Assembly (NCBI RefSeq): GCF_016917755.1
Contig: NZ_CP070326.1
Span: 7,688,001-7,752,000, forward strand
DNA from: Streptomyces noursei
Lineage (GTDB): Bacteria; Actinomycetota; Actinomycetes; Streptomycetales; Streptomycetaceae
Length of the DNA stretch: 64,000 bases
Direction of reading: 5' to 3'
The stretch's first letter is position 1. Every line of letters begins with the position of its first letter. A model generated the notes under the pieces. The model searched no databases. It saw only the letters and a program-made list of their open reading frames with translations, and had not been told where the DNA came from. Positions 51,101-58,671 of the stretch are shown here, piece by piece. The position numbers and the translations under genes are program-made.

Positions 51101-53997
51101 GCGAGGGCGGTGACCGCGGCCCAGAGGTGGTCGAGGGTGAGGCCGGGGGCGGCGCCGGGGCCGCCCTGGCCGCGGCGCTCCTCGTGGGCGAGCCAGGCGG
51201 TGAAGACGTCCTCGTAGAGCCGGGCGGGGCTCAGGGCGCGCCCGGCGCCCGCGACGGCGCGCAGCTGGTCGGGGTCGAGGTCGGCGACGAAGCTGAGCAG
51301 CCGGGGGTTGGCGCACAGCGCGAGCAGGTCGGGGATGTTGCCGAGGAGTTCGAAGCGGCGGTCGGCGGTCTCCTCGTCGCCGTAGCGGTTGACGAGGTAG
51401 GCGCGGATCTGTTCGGGGACGAAGCCCTCGACGGCGAGGATGCGGCGCTGCGGGAGCAGGCCGACGCGTTCGCCGAGGGCGGTGAGGATCTGGTCCTGCG
51501 ACTTGAAGTGCTGGGTGCGGCTGCTGACCACGATCTTGGCGTTGTCGACGGCGGCGTTGAGGAGCACTTGGAGGTGGTCGGCGGCGCGGTCGTAGCTGAC
51601 GCGGTTGACGAGTTCGTCGAAGCCGTCGAAGAGGAGGACGACGCGGCCCTGGCCGAGCATGTAGCGCAGGGCGCGCAGGTCGATGGTGTCGACGTCGTGG
51701 CCGGCGAGGTGGGCGGCGACGAGCCCTTCGAGGCTGTGGGCGCGGTCGAGGGTGTGCAGCGGGATCAGCAGCGGGGTGAGGTGCGGCAGGCGTTCGGGTA
51801 TGCGGCGGGCCAGCTCGCGCAGGGCGAAGGTCTTGCCGTGTCCGAAGTCGCCGAGGAGCAGTATGAAGCGGCCGTGGTCGGTCTCCAGGAGTTGGAGCAT
51901 GGCCTCGACGAGGTGGTCGCGCTCGTCGGCCTCGGAGCGTTCGGCGTCGCGGTAGCGCTGCGGGAGGTAGAGGTCGGGGGCGTAGCGGTCGTCGTTGCTG
52001 AGCCGGGCGGTCTGGGCACTGACGTAACCGCGCAGGTCGAGGAGGCCCTGGAACTCCAGGAAGCTGCGGACCCGGACGCCGCGGCGCCCGGCGCGTTCGC
52101 GCAGGGACTGCGCGGGCGGCGGGCCGTCGTGGACCAGTTCGGCCTCGGAGCCGGTGTCGGTGGCGTGGGCCTGGGCGAGGAAGCGGTCGAGTTCGGCGTC
52201 GGTGGGGGTGCCGGGGTGGACGGCGATGCGCTGTTGGCGCACCACGCCCTCGTCGCTCCAGGTGACCATGATCTGGGCGAGGTCGTCGGGGGCCGCGCGG
52301 GGCACGTCGCGGAGGCGGACGCCTTCCTGCCGGGCGCGGCAGACCTCCTTGACGCGTTCGGCGAGGGAGTCGACGGGTGCGTCGACGGCGCGGTGGTCGG
52401 AGGGCGGGGCGGCGGCGGGCGGGGTCGCGGGCTCGCCGGGCGGGGTGAAGATCCGTCCGGCGCCGTGCCAGGTGACGGGGAAGACGGCCGGTTCGGTGCC
52501 GCCGGCGCCGGTCCAGCGGGTGACGCCGTCGGCGGTGACGCGCAGCAGCTCGAACCCGGCGGGGGCGGCCGGACCGTACAGCGGCAGGCTGCCTTTCTGG
52601 AGCGGGAGGTGGTCGTGGGACGGCTCGCCGCCGGTGGTGCGGGGGCCGCCGCTCGGGCCGTGCAGGACGAAGTGCAGGCGGGGCGCGGCGAGGCGGGTGA
52701 AGGTGTCGACGTCGCGGAGCGTGCCGGGGCCGCCGGGGGTGTCCTGAGGGCGACGGCGGCCGGTGAGCGGGTGGCGGAGCGCGCCGATGCGCAGCCAGCC
52801 CTCCTCCTCGTAGCCGCGCAGTGCCTCGGCGAACCAGGCGGCCTGGTCGCGGCCGAGGAAGCCGTACTGGTCGTCGGGGCGGTGGCTGGCGGCGATGGAG
52901 GAGTTGAACCCGGCGACGACGGTGTGGAGTTCGGGCACCGGGAAGAGGGTCCAGGGCTGGTCGCTGTCGAAGACGGTGTCGAGGCCCTCGTAGAGGCCGC
53001 GGAACAGGCGCGTGTAGTGGCGCCACTTGGGCCAGTACGGGGGCTGCGGCGGGACCTCGTCGGCCTCGCAGGTGTGGAAGTAGCCGCGGCAGGCGGCCTG
53101 GCTGACGTCCTGGTTGCCGGGGACGACCACGACGCGCTGCGGCGGCAGGTCGAGCTGGGAGCGCAGCCCGGTGAGGAAGCTGAGGGCCTGGTCGCATTCG
53201 CGGGGGCTGCCGGACGCGGTGAGGTCGCCGGTGACGACGAGGAGGTCGGGCGCGGGGGCGCCGGCGTCCTTCAGCTCGACGAGGTCGCCGCGGATCTCCC
53301 GGCGCAGCGCGTCCGGTTCGCGGCCGCGGCCGAAGTCTGGGCCGGCGAGGTGCAGGACGGTCAGGGCGCTCTGGTCGCGGGCCGCGCCGGGTGCCTGCGG
53401 GTAGCGGGGCGCGCGGGCGGGGCGACGGCGGCCGGACCAGCCGGTGCGGCCGAGCGGACGCTGCCGGTCGTCGGGGGTGCCGGGCCCGGGCAGCTGGAAG
53501 GAGCCGCTGGCGGTGACGGAGCCAGGGTAGCCGGGGCGGCGACCGGGGCGGGCGTGGCCCTCGACGGCCTGGCCGACGCGGGTGAGCAGCAGGCTGCGGG
53601 CGGTTGCGGCGTCGGCGACGCCGACGAGGTCGACGTAGGTGATGGTGGCGAGGAGGCCCTCGATGGGGATGTCCTCGACGCGGACGGTGAGCAGTTTGCG
53701 CTCGGGCTCCTCGGGTTCGGCACGGAGCGCGGCCTGCCATTCCATGCGGCCGTAGGTGGAGCGGCCGTAGTGGCCGGAGAGGACGGCGATGACGGCGACG
53801 GATTCGCTGACGCCGCGGTCCATGAAGTCGATGAAGTTGGTGCCCGCGACGAAGTCCCACGCCTGGATGACGGTGCGGTACCCGGCTTCCTCCAGAGTCC
53901 ACGCGATCCAGGACGCCCATTGTTCGTCGGCGGGCGAGTAGCTGATGAAGAAGTCCAAGTCACGTGTCCGGCCGAGCAGTTCCCCGTCAGTCACCAT
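48181..53997 (-). CDS. giant TIR - metallophosphoesterase-like - NACHT - pentapeptide - WD40 protein
   Basis: ATG at 53997 gives 1,938 residues. Residues 14-145: TIR (DLDFFISYSPADEQWASWIA; catalytic-type Glu E86 in GRMEWQAAL). About 210-460: calcineurin-like fold with GDL (257-259) but with other metal motifs altered (GNQD at 294-297, HGPSG at 446-450). About 690-1050: STAND/NACHT ATPase with Walker A GDFGHGKT (716-723) and Walker B VVLLFDGFDEL (786-796). 1107-1194: pentapeptide repeats (ADLSGADLSGADLRGARL). About 1245-1880: some 15 WD40 repeats, enough for two propellers. The C-terminal 45 residues are non-repeat. The design (enzyme or adaptor head, ATPase, sensor tail) matches STAND immune sensors. 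There is no adjacent accessory gene on the same strand. Confidence 0.9.
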   Translation of the reverse strand: MVTDGELLGRTRDLDFFISYSPADEQWASWIAWTLEEAGYRTVIQAWDFVAGTNFIDFMDRGVSESVAVIAVLSGHYGRSTYGRMEWQAALRAEPEEPERKLLTVRVEDIPIEGLLATITYVDLVGVADAATARSLLLTRVGQAVEGHARPGRRPGYPGSVTASGSFQLPGPGTPDDRQRPLGRTGWSGRRRPARAPRYPQAPGAARDQSALTVLHLAGPDFGRGREPDALRREIRGDLVELKDAGAPAPDLLVVTGDLTASGSPRECDQALSFLTGLRSQLDLPPQRVVVVPGNQDVSQAACRGYFHTCEADEVPPQPPYWPKWRHYTRLFRGLYEGLDTVFDSDQPWTLFPVPELHTVVAGFNSSIAASHRPDDQYGFLGRDQAAWFAEALRGYEEEGWLRIGALRHPLTGRRRPQDTPGGPGTLRDVDTFTRLAAPRLHFVLHGPSGGPRTTGGEPSHDHLPLQKGSLPLYGPAAPAGFELLRVTADGVTRWTGAGGTEPAVFPVTWHGAGRIFTPPGEPATPPAAAPPSDHRAVDAPVDSLAERVKEVCRARQEGVRLRDVPRAAPDDLAQIMVTWSDEGVVRQQRIAVHPGTPTDAELDRFLAQAHATDTGSEAELVHDGPPPAQSLRERAGRRGVRVRSFLEFQGLLDLRGYVSAQTARLSNDDRYAPDLYLPQRYRDAERSEADERDHLVEAMLQLLETDHGRFILLLGDFGHGKTFALRELARRIPERLPHLTPLLIPLHTLDRAHSLEGLVAAHLAGHDVDTIDLRALRYMLGQGRVVLLFDGFDELVNRVSYDRAADHLQVLLNAAVDNAKIVVSSRTQHFKSQDQILTALGERVGLLPQRRILAVEGFVPEQIRAYLVNRYGDEETADRRFELLGNIPDLLALCANPRLLSFVADLDPDQLRAVAGAGRALSPARLYEDVFTAWLAHEERRGQGGPGAAPGLTLDHLWAAVTALARRLWETGRNGLHLDELTDTVAAALAGLAGTTLTTQESAQAIGAGSLLIRTDDGLFQFIHGSVVEWLIAREAADRLADGDSTLLAARPLSALAVEFFCDLADHDLSTAWVRTVLNAPGPGVSDAARANAVRVIDRLRVPAGADLRAARLSGEDLSGRDFSGVDLTGADLTDTRLIGANLSGAVLRDARLNGARLDHADLSGADLSGADLRGARLTRADLRGARLTRSRWHRAALIDPLTDPQVRAAPELRTAALAPGMPVEVGFRPAAVGVPYGFDMRTSRLPEPLSYSPEGELLAVGSEDGGVLVCAADTGRAMRTLHGHEGRVYAVKFRSRVLATGGADGTVRLWDPVSGRQLHRLDVHPGGVWPVSLDDAGTVVATGDADGLVTLWDTATGEPLHQLPGHTAPVYTAVFGPDGHTLVTGDAAANLRIWDTRTGECTGSLDGHERAVFRARFSPDGTLLATGDHGADGHGTVRVWHLADRRLLHTFTGHTGRVYTLDFHPEGNLLVSGDTDGQVRLWDPVVGAPAGALERCTGAVYQVMFGNGGRLLAACDSDGTVRLWRVALSGGHRAISLLRQQPVEHRGSAWACRFRPQDSQLVTVGNDGGAQIWDADTGQGKRILRGHGRRVNTVAFSADGTRLATSGNDGIVRLWDARTGRRTAELTGRGDRLISAVFSPAGPILGTASNDGDVYLWNAVTGEYLREVDVETDHTWAEAFSVDGTLLATANDDDSVRLWWRATGAHVATLADHRGRVRSIAFRGDGTALATGCDDGRVRLWEQESGRLAAELDGHGDRVYAVAFGSDDDWLASASWDGTAIIWRDGAPRHVLAGHYGRLWTAVAHPRLPLLATAGDDRVICLWDARTGTRLARLTGHTGRVFSLAFSPDGIRLASGGEDGTVRLWNVPAPDGPPTPHATLLGVPGGWAALTPEGGYKYEGEVDGEFWHVVGMARFTPGELDEYLPGVHRLPLDAEL

Positions 53998-54190
53998 GTC
54001 CCCATCGTAGGAGGTCGGGGGGCGGCGGGGCAGGTGGTTGAAGGGATCACACGTGGGATTTAGGTCAACCGGCGTGGGGGTCATGGACGTTGGGGCGCGG
54101 ACGGGCGGCGGTGGGCGGCTCGGGCACGGGCCGGCCCCGATCTTCCCCTCTCCCCCGTCCCGTCCGGCCGTGTGTGCGACGCTGTCGGGC

Positions 54191-55378
54191 GTGCGATTCC
54201 TCAAGCGTCTGCATCCCCTGGACTGGCTCGCCGCCGGGCTGCTCGCCTGCGGCCTGGTGTGCGTGGCCACGGGACTGCTGCCGGCCGCGCCCGCCGGCGA
54301 CGCGATGGCCCGGATCGGGCCGCTGCTGGTCTTCCTGGCGACGGTCATCGTGATGGCCGAACTGACCGGCCGGGCCGAGGTGTTCGATGCGGTGGCGTCC
54401 TGGGTGGCGCGGACCGGGAGAGGCAGCTATCCGCGGCTGTTCGGGCTGTGCGTGCTCTTCGCGTCGCTCACCACCATCACGCTGAACCTGGACACCACGG
54501 CGGTGCTGCTGACGCCGGTGATGCTCGCGCTGGCCGGGCGGGTGGGCATCGCGCCGGTGCCGCTGGCGATGACGACGGTCTGGCTCGCCAACACCGCGAG
54601 CCTGCTGCTGCCGGTGTCGAACCTGACGAACCTGCTGGCGTCGGACCGGGTCGGGCTCTCCCCCACCGCGATGGCCGCCACGATGGGTCTGCCCCAACTG
54701 GCCGCCGTCGCCGTGACGATGGCGTGTCTGTGGGGCTTCTACTGGCGACGCGGGCGGCGAGGCTCTGACGGGTACACACCGCCGGAGCGGCGGGCGCCGG
54801 GCGATCCGCTGTTGTTCCGGGTGTGCGCGTTGGCGTGTGCCGGTTTCCTGGTGGCGATCCTCGTCGCGGACGTGCCGCTGTGGTCGGCGTCGCTGACCAC
54901 GATGCTGATCGTGGTCGTCGCGTTCGCGGTGCGGCGCCCGGCCGAGTTGCGGTGGTCGCTGGTGCCGTGGCGGCTGTTGGTGCTGGTGCCGGGGATGTTC
55001 CTGGTCGTCGAGACGGTGAACGCACACGGGCTGGACACGCTGCTGACGGCGGCGGTCGGGCCGGACGGCGGCCTCGGCGGCATGCTCCGCTCGGCGGGCG
55101 TGGGCGCGGGCCTGTCCAACGTCCTCAACAACCTGCCGGTCTACATGGCGGGCGAGGCGGCGGTGCCGGTCGGCAACCACCATCAGTTGCTGGCGCTGCT
55201 CATCGGCACCAACGTCGGACCGCTGGTCACGCCGTGGGCGTCGCTGGCGACGCTGTTGTGGTTCGAGCGGTGCCGCGGCCAGGGCACCGTCATCCCGCTG
55301 CGGCGCTTCATGGGGACGGGGTTCGTGCTGGCCGTGACGGCGACGCTGGCGGCGACGGCGGCACTGGCGGTGGGCTGA
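54191..55378 (+). CDS. SLC13/ArsB-type anion permease
   Basis: GTG at 54191 gives 395 residues and about 10 segments. Signature stretches: LTTITLNLDTTAVLLTPVML, ANTASLLLPVSNLTNLLASD, LSNVLNNLPVYMAGEAAV and LIGTNVGPLVTPWASLATLL. They belong to the ArsB/NhaD/CitM superfamily (the SNLTN and NNLP motifs bind ion and substrate). ars genes are not nearby, so arsenite is not assured; a dicarboxylate or sulfate role is equally possible. Divergent from the giant NACHT gene by 193 bases. Confidence 0.85.
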   Translation: MRFLKRLHPLDWLAAGLLACGLVCVATGLLPAAPAGDAMARIGPLLVFLATVIVMAELTGRAEVFDAVASWVARTGRGSYPRLFGLCVLFASLTTITLNLDTTAVLLTPVMLALAGRVGIAPVPLAMTTVWLANTASLLLPVSNLTNLLASDRVGLSPTAMAATMGLPQLAAVAVTMACLWGFYWRRGRRGSDGYTPPERRAPGDPLLFRVCALACAGFLVAILVADVPLWSASLTTMLIVVVAFAVRRPAELRWSLVPWRLLVLVPGMFLVVETVNAHGLDTLLTAAVGPDGGLGGMLRSAGVGAGLSNVLNNLPVYMAGEAAVPVGNHHQLLALLIGTNVGPLVTPWASLATLLWFERCRGQGTVIPLRRFMGTGFVLAVTATLAATAALAVG

Positions 55379-55392
55379 CTGCCGGCCCCCGC

Positions 55393-56235
55393 TCAGGCCG
55401 CCTGCGCGGCGGCGACCACGTCGAGCAGGTACGTCAGGGTGTCACCGCGGGCGGCGACGAAGCTGCGGTCGGCGTCCGGGCCGGCGGAGCACACCGTGAA
55501 GGGGCCGCCGGCCAGGGTGCGGAACTCCACGCCCGCCTCGGCGGCCAGCAGGGCGCCCGCGGGGAAGTCGATGCCCTCCGCGCAGTAGCCGACGAAGCCG
55601 TCGATCGCGCCGCGCGCCAGCATGCTCCAGCCCAGCAGCGGCGCCCACAGCTGGAGCACCCGCCGGGTGCGGCGCTCCAGTTGGCCCCGCAGTCCCGCGG
55701 CCACCGGGTCGGCCCGGTCCACCGCGTGGCCCTGGGTCCAGGCCACCACCGGCCCGCTGCGCGGCACCGCGCCGGACGGACCCGGCAGCCGGTGCAGGCC
55801 GCAGGACGCGCCCTGGCCGCGGACGGCCCGCCAGGTGGAGCCGGTGACCGGTTCGTGCACCACGCCGACGACCGGCGCGCCGTCCACGCACAGCCCGATG
55901 CCGACGGCGTACGCGGTCAGACCGATCGCGACGTTGTTGCTGCCGTCGAGCGGATCCACCAACCAGGTGCGGCTGCCCACCGCGTCGAGGAGGCCCGCCT
56001 CCTCGGACAGGATCCGGTCGCGCGGGAAGTGCGTCTGGAGGCGGGCGAGGATGAGCTTCTCCGCGGCCAGGTCGAGGTCGGTGACGACGTCGCCCGCGGC
56101 GTCCTTGACGCCCACCGCGCGCGCCGTGCCGAACCGGCCGTGCAGCAGGGCCCCGGCCTCCTCGGCTGCGGCGACGGCCACCCGCGTCTCGCTCGCGTAC
56201 GGTGCGGCGTCCCGGTCACTCATGCTGCTCGGCAT
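55393..56235 (-). CDS. inositol monophosphatase-family protein
   Basis: ATG at 56235 is preferred because AGGAGGATCC lies directly before it; it overlaps the upstream gene by 20 bases. The 280-residue protein has the metal-binding DPLDGSNN (WLVDPLDGSNNVAIG), the glutamate in RILSEEAG and the end motif VGYCAEGIDFPAGALLAAEA. The family includes inositol-1-phosphatase, CysQ (PAP phosphatase) and FBPase. Here it is the last gene of a three-gene operon. Confidence 0.88.
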   Translation of the reverse strand: MPSSMSDRDAAPYASETRVAVAAAEEAGALLHGRFGTARAVGVKDAAGDVVTDLDLAAEKLILARLQTHFPRDRILSEEAGLLDAVGSRTWLVDPLDGSNNVAIGLTAYAVGIGLCVDGAPVVGVVHEPVTGSTWRAVRGQGASCGLHRLPGPSGAVPRSGPVVAWTQGHAVDRADPVAAGLRGQLERRTRRVLQLWAPLLGWSMLARGAIDGFVGYCAEGIDFPAGALLAAEAGVEFRTLAGGPFTVCSAGPDADRSFVAARGDTLTYLLDVVAAAQAA

Positions 56236-56875
56236 GGATCCTCCTGAGTGCTGTGCGGACGGTCCGTTCGGTCTGTTCCGCGCCGCACAGCCGGCGCACC
56301 GTACGGTGGCCGCGGCCGTGCAGGGGGCCCAGGGAGAGGTCGGTGTGACCGGGCAGCGACCGGCCGAGCACCAAGGTGGCGGCGGGCTGCCCGCGGGTGA
56401 CGACGGTGGCGTGGAACTCCCCGGCCGGCAGGCTGTACGTCTCGCCGCTGCCGCTGGAGGCGGCGGGGCCCGGTTCGCAGTGCACCAGGCGGGCGGTGGG
56501 CCGCAGTTCGTCGACGCCCGAGGGGGCGCTGAAGACCTCGAAGATCCGGTGGGTGGGGGTGCGCGCCTCGTCCGTCACGGTGACCGGGAGGTTGCCGACC
56601 CGGCCGTAGAGGACATAGCTGCGCAGCTCCCAGCTGTGGGCGTGCATGGGGGCCGCGGTGGGGTCGGCGGTGGTGCCGGTGCCGAAGAGGTGGACGCAGA
56701 CGCCGCGGGCGCCGTCGCGGACGAGCGGCAGGCACAGGAAGCCGAGCGGGTGGCGGACCGCCCGTAACTCCCTTTTGCCGCAGGCGATGTCCTCCAGGGC
56801 GCCGGTGACGCTGGCGCGGGGTGCCTCCCGCGGGGTGCCGGGCCGGAGCAGTCGGTCGAGCGTGTCGTAGTCCAT
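56216..56875 (-). CDS. uncharacterised protein with cupin-like region
   Basis: ATG at 56875 gives 219 residues. No named domain was recognised with certainty. A cupin-like stretch is suggested by GVCVHLFGTGTTADPTAAPM, HAHSWELRSYVLYGRVGN and, about 75 residues later, SLPAGEFHATVVTRGQPAA. HAHSWE and FHAT could bind a metal. It is cotranscribed with a membrane protein (19-base gap) and an IMPase-family gene (20-base overlap). The start could be further upstream, but no ribosome site supports that. Confidence 0.6.
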   Translation of the reverse strand: MDYDTLDRLLRPGTPREAPRASVTGALEDIACGKRELRAVRHPLGFLCLPLVRDGARGVCVHLFGTGTTADPTAAPMHAHSWELRSYVLYGRVGNLPVTVTDEARTPTHRIFEVFSAPSGVDELRPTARLVHCEPGPAASSGSGETYSLPAGEFHATVVTRGQPAATLVLGRSLPGHTDLSLGPLHGRGHRTVRRLCGAEQTERTVRTALRRIHAEQHE

Positions 56876-56894
56876 GAGCCGCGCCCGAGGCGTC

Positions 56895-57845
56895 TCACCT
56901 CCGGTAGGGGTCCTCAGCGTGCAGGGCTTTCTCGATGATCTCCGCGACATCGGCGTCGCTGAACACCGAGGGAAGGGGGAGGTCGACGTCGTCGAAGACC
57001 GCGCGGACCTCGTCGACGGTGGGCTCGTCGCCCAGGGGGGCGACGCCGCGCAGGTCGAGGCGGACGGCCTGTTCGCGGCTCTGGTGCAGTTCGGTGACGT
57101 AGTAGTCGTAGAGCGGCTGGTCGCGGGCGACCAGGAGGTTGACGCGGTTCGGGTCGTCCTGGGTGATGACCAGGCAGGACTCGGAGAGGTCGAAGCGGAG
57201 GGTGGGGACGCCCGAGGAGAGGTGGACGCTGATCTCCAGGGTGTCCAGCCGCTGGCGGAACCAGCAGGCGGCCAGGACCGTGGCGTACGCCTCCTTGCGG
57301 GTGCGGTCGGCGGTCCAGGCGTGCGCCGAGTCGTCGTTGTGGCGGCGGGCGAAGGTCTGGCGGAAGCGGGCGTAGGCGGCGCAGGTCTGCTCCTCCGCCG
57401 GGTTGATGATGTCGATCTTGATGCTGAGCTGGGAGCGCTGGCGGGTGGCGGCCTCGACGCACCGGGGCAGCGTGACGGCGCGCAGATACGTGCCGGTGCC
57501 GCCCTTGAAGTACCAGCGGTTGGTCTGTGCGCGGGCCCGTTCCAACGCGTCGCCGACCTGGTCCCCCGAGAGGGAGCGGACCATGGCGAGGTCCTCCAGG
57601 GCGCGGCGGGTCTCCGCGGACGCCCCCTGGATGTCGGACTTGCGGCGCAGCCGCTCCGTCATCGTGCCGACCGCGAGCGTGCCGAGCACCAGCAGCGTCG
57701 CGCCGGACGACACCTTGTCGCTGATGACATCACCGAAGACGTCCATCAGGCCGATGGTCAGGCCGAGCCCCACGGCGATGAGTCCGTCCAGGTTTCTGAT
57801 CGCCCATGCGACGACGAACTCCACCCGCCCCACACGCTGTCCCAC
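56895..57845 (-). CDS. membrane-anchored protein of unknown function
   Basis: GTG at 57845 behind GGGGAGGGGGACTC gives 316 residues. Two hydrophobic segments at the start (VEFVVAWAIRNLDGLIAVGL; GATLLVLGTLAVGTM) precede a cytosolic part of about 240 residues. It contains WYFKGGTGTYLRAVTLPRCV, KIDIINPAEEQTCAAYARFR and VTELHQSREQAVRL. There is no HKD motif, so no PLD activity is claimed, though the layout recalls PLD-like sensor proteins. First gene of the three-gene operon with the cupin-like and IMPase-family genes. Confidence 0.65.
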   Translation of the reverse strand: MGQRVGRVEFVVAWAIRNLDGLIAVGLGLTIGLMDVFGDVISDKVSSGATLLVLGTLAVGTMTERLRRKSDIQGASAETRRALEDLAMVRSLSGDQVGDALERARAQTNRWYFKGGTGTYLRAVTLPRCVEAATRQRSQLSIKIDIINPAEEQTCAAYARFRQTFARRHNDDSAHAWTADRTRKEAYATVLAACWFRQRLDTLEISVHLSSGVPTLRFDLSESCLVITQDDPNRVNLLVARDQPLYDYYVTELHQSREQAVRLDLRGVAPLGDEPTVDEVRAVFDDVDLPLPSVFSDADVAEIIEKALHAEDPYRR

Positions 57846-57997
57846 GTCGAGTCCCCCTCCCCGTTCCCTGGCATCGTAGGAGCAACGGGACAGCTCTGGC
57901 CAGGGTTGCCTTGCAGTTGCAAGATCCTTCCTGCGCAAGGGAGTTACCGCACCGGTCCTCTGACGTGGCATCGAAGCCCGCCGCCGGGCAAGCGGAA

Positions 57998-58031
57998 GCC
58001 CCGGTATCGAGCCGCTGCTCGATACCGGGGC
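57998..58031 (-). terminator. hairpin after the small secreted protein gene
   Basis: GCCCCGGTATCGAG and CTCGATACCGGGGC pair over 14 bp with a 6-base loop. It lies 10 bases past the stop of the minus-strand gene at 58041. Confidence 0.82.
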
Positions 58032-58040
58032 GCTCTGCCC

Positions 58041-58382
58041 TTACTTGTGGAAGGCCTCGTTGTTACAACCCATGCTGGAGCCCATCTTGGTCTCCTGCGC
58101 GCCCGCGGCGCCCTCGCCGTTGAGCGCGTTGCCCAGCGCGCCGTCGAGGACACCGACCGCACCGAGGATGTCGATGTTCAGGTCGTGCGAGCGGCACTGT
58201 GTGCCCTGGGAGACGTTGAACATCCCATCCTTCCCACCCTTCTTTCCGCCGTCCTCCCCGTCGCTGGAGAAGGAGCTCGTCCCGCCCTGGTTTCCGCCAT
58301 GGGCGTTTGCGGTGCCGGCGCCGAGGAGGCCAACGCTGCCCAGTACGGCGATCACAACGGCGGCCTTACGAAGCTTGCGCAT
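58041..58382 (-). CDS. small secreted protein with two conserved-looking cysteines
   Basis: 113 residues from ATG 58382 (site GGAGATGAA). Signal peptide: RKLRKAAVVIAVLGSVGLLG, ending GTANAH. The mature part is glycine-rich and then has TQCRSHDLNIDILGAVGVLD, GALGNALNGEGAAGAQ and SSMGCNNEAF. The two cysteines could form a disulfide. Similar short secreted proteins are common in Streptomyces; the function is unknown. Strong terminator and own promoter region indicate a single-gene unit. Confidence 0.72.
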   Translation of the reverse strand: MRKLRKAAVVIAVLGSVGLLGAGTANAHGGNQGGTSSFSSDGEDGGKKGGKDGMFNVSQGTQCRSHDLNIDILGAVGVLDGALGNALNGEGAAGAQETKMGSSMGCNNEAFHK

Positions 58383-58671
58383 TTCATCTCCGGTAGGTCG
58401 AACGGAAGCGATCAGAAGTTGATCGACTTCGTACGGCTATGCAAACTAGTGCGGAATTTGTCCCAACTCGTCAGTGACACGCTGAATTTCACGACTGCCA
58501 CGACCAGAATCCGCCCCGCTTATCGGATAACCCACCGTCTCGGCGATCTCGGGAATATCACGCGAGAAACACTAATTCACACAAGGGCTTGTCCAAAAAC
58601 CCATCCGATAAGCCCAATTCGGGCCCCGCGAGATACCCGCGTTCCGGTCCGAGCGGACCGCGACGGCGCCG

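Noticed and set aside
49766..53920. A 1,384-residue frame on the minus strand inside the giant gene
   Set aside because: Same strand, shifted frame; an Arg/Pro-rich shadow with no recognisable domain.
48091..54063. A 5.97-kb open frame on the plus strand across the giant gene
   Set aside because: It is the antisense of the TIR-NACHT-WD40 gene. High GC with G/C at third positions removes stops in the opposite strand. Its product is low-complexity Gly/Ala/Val/Glu with no domain.
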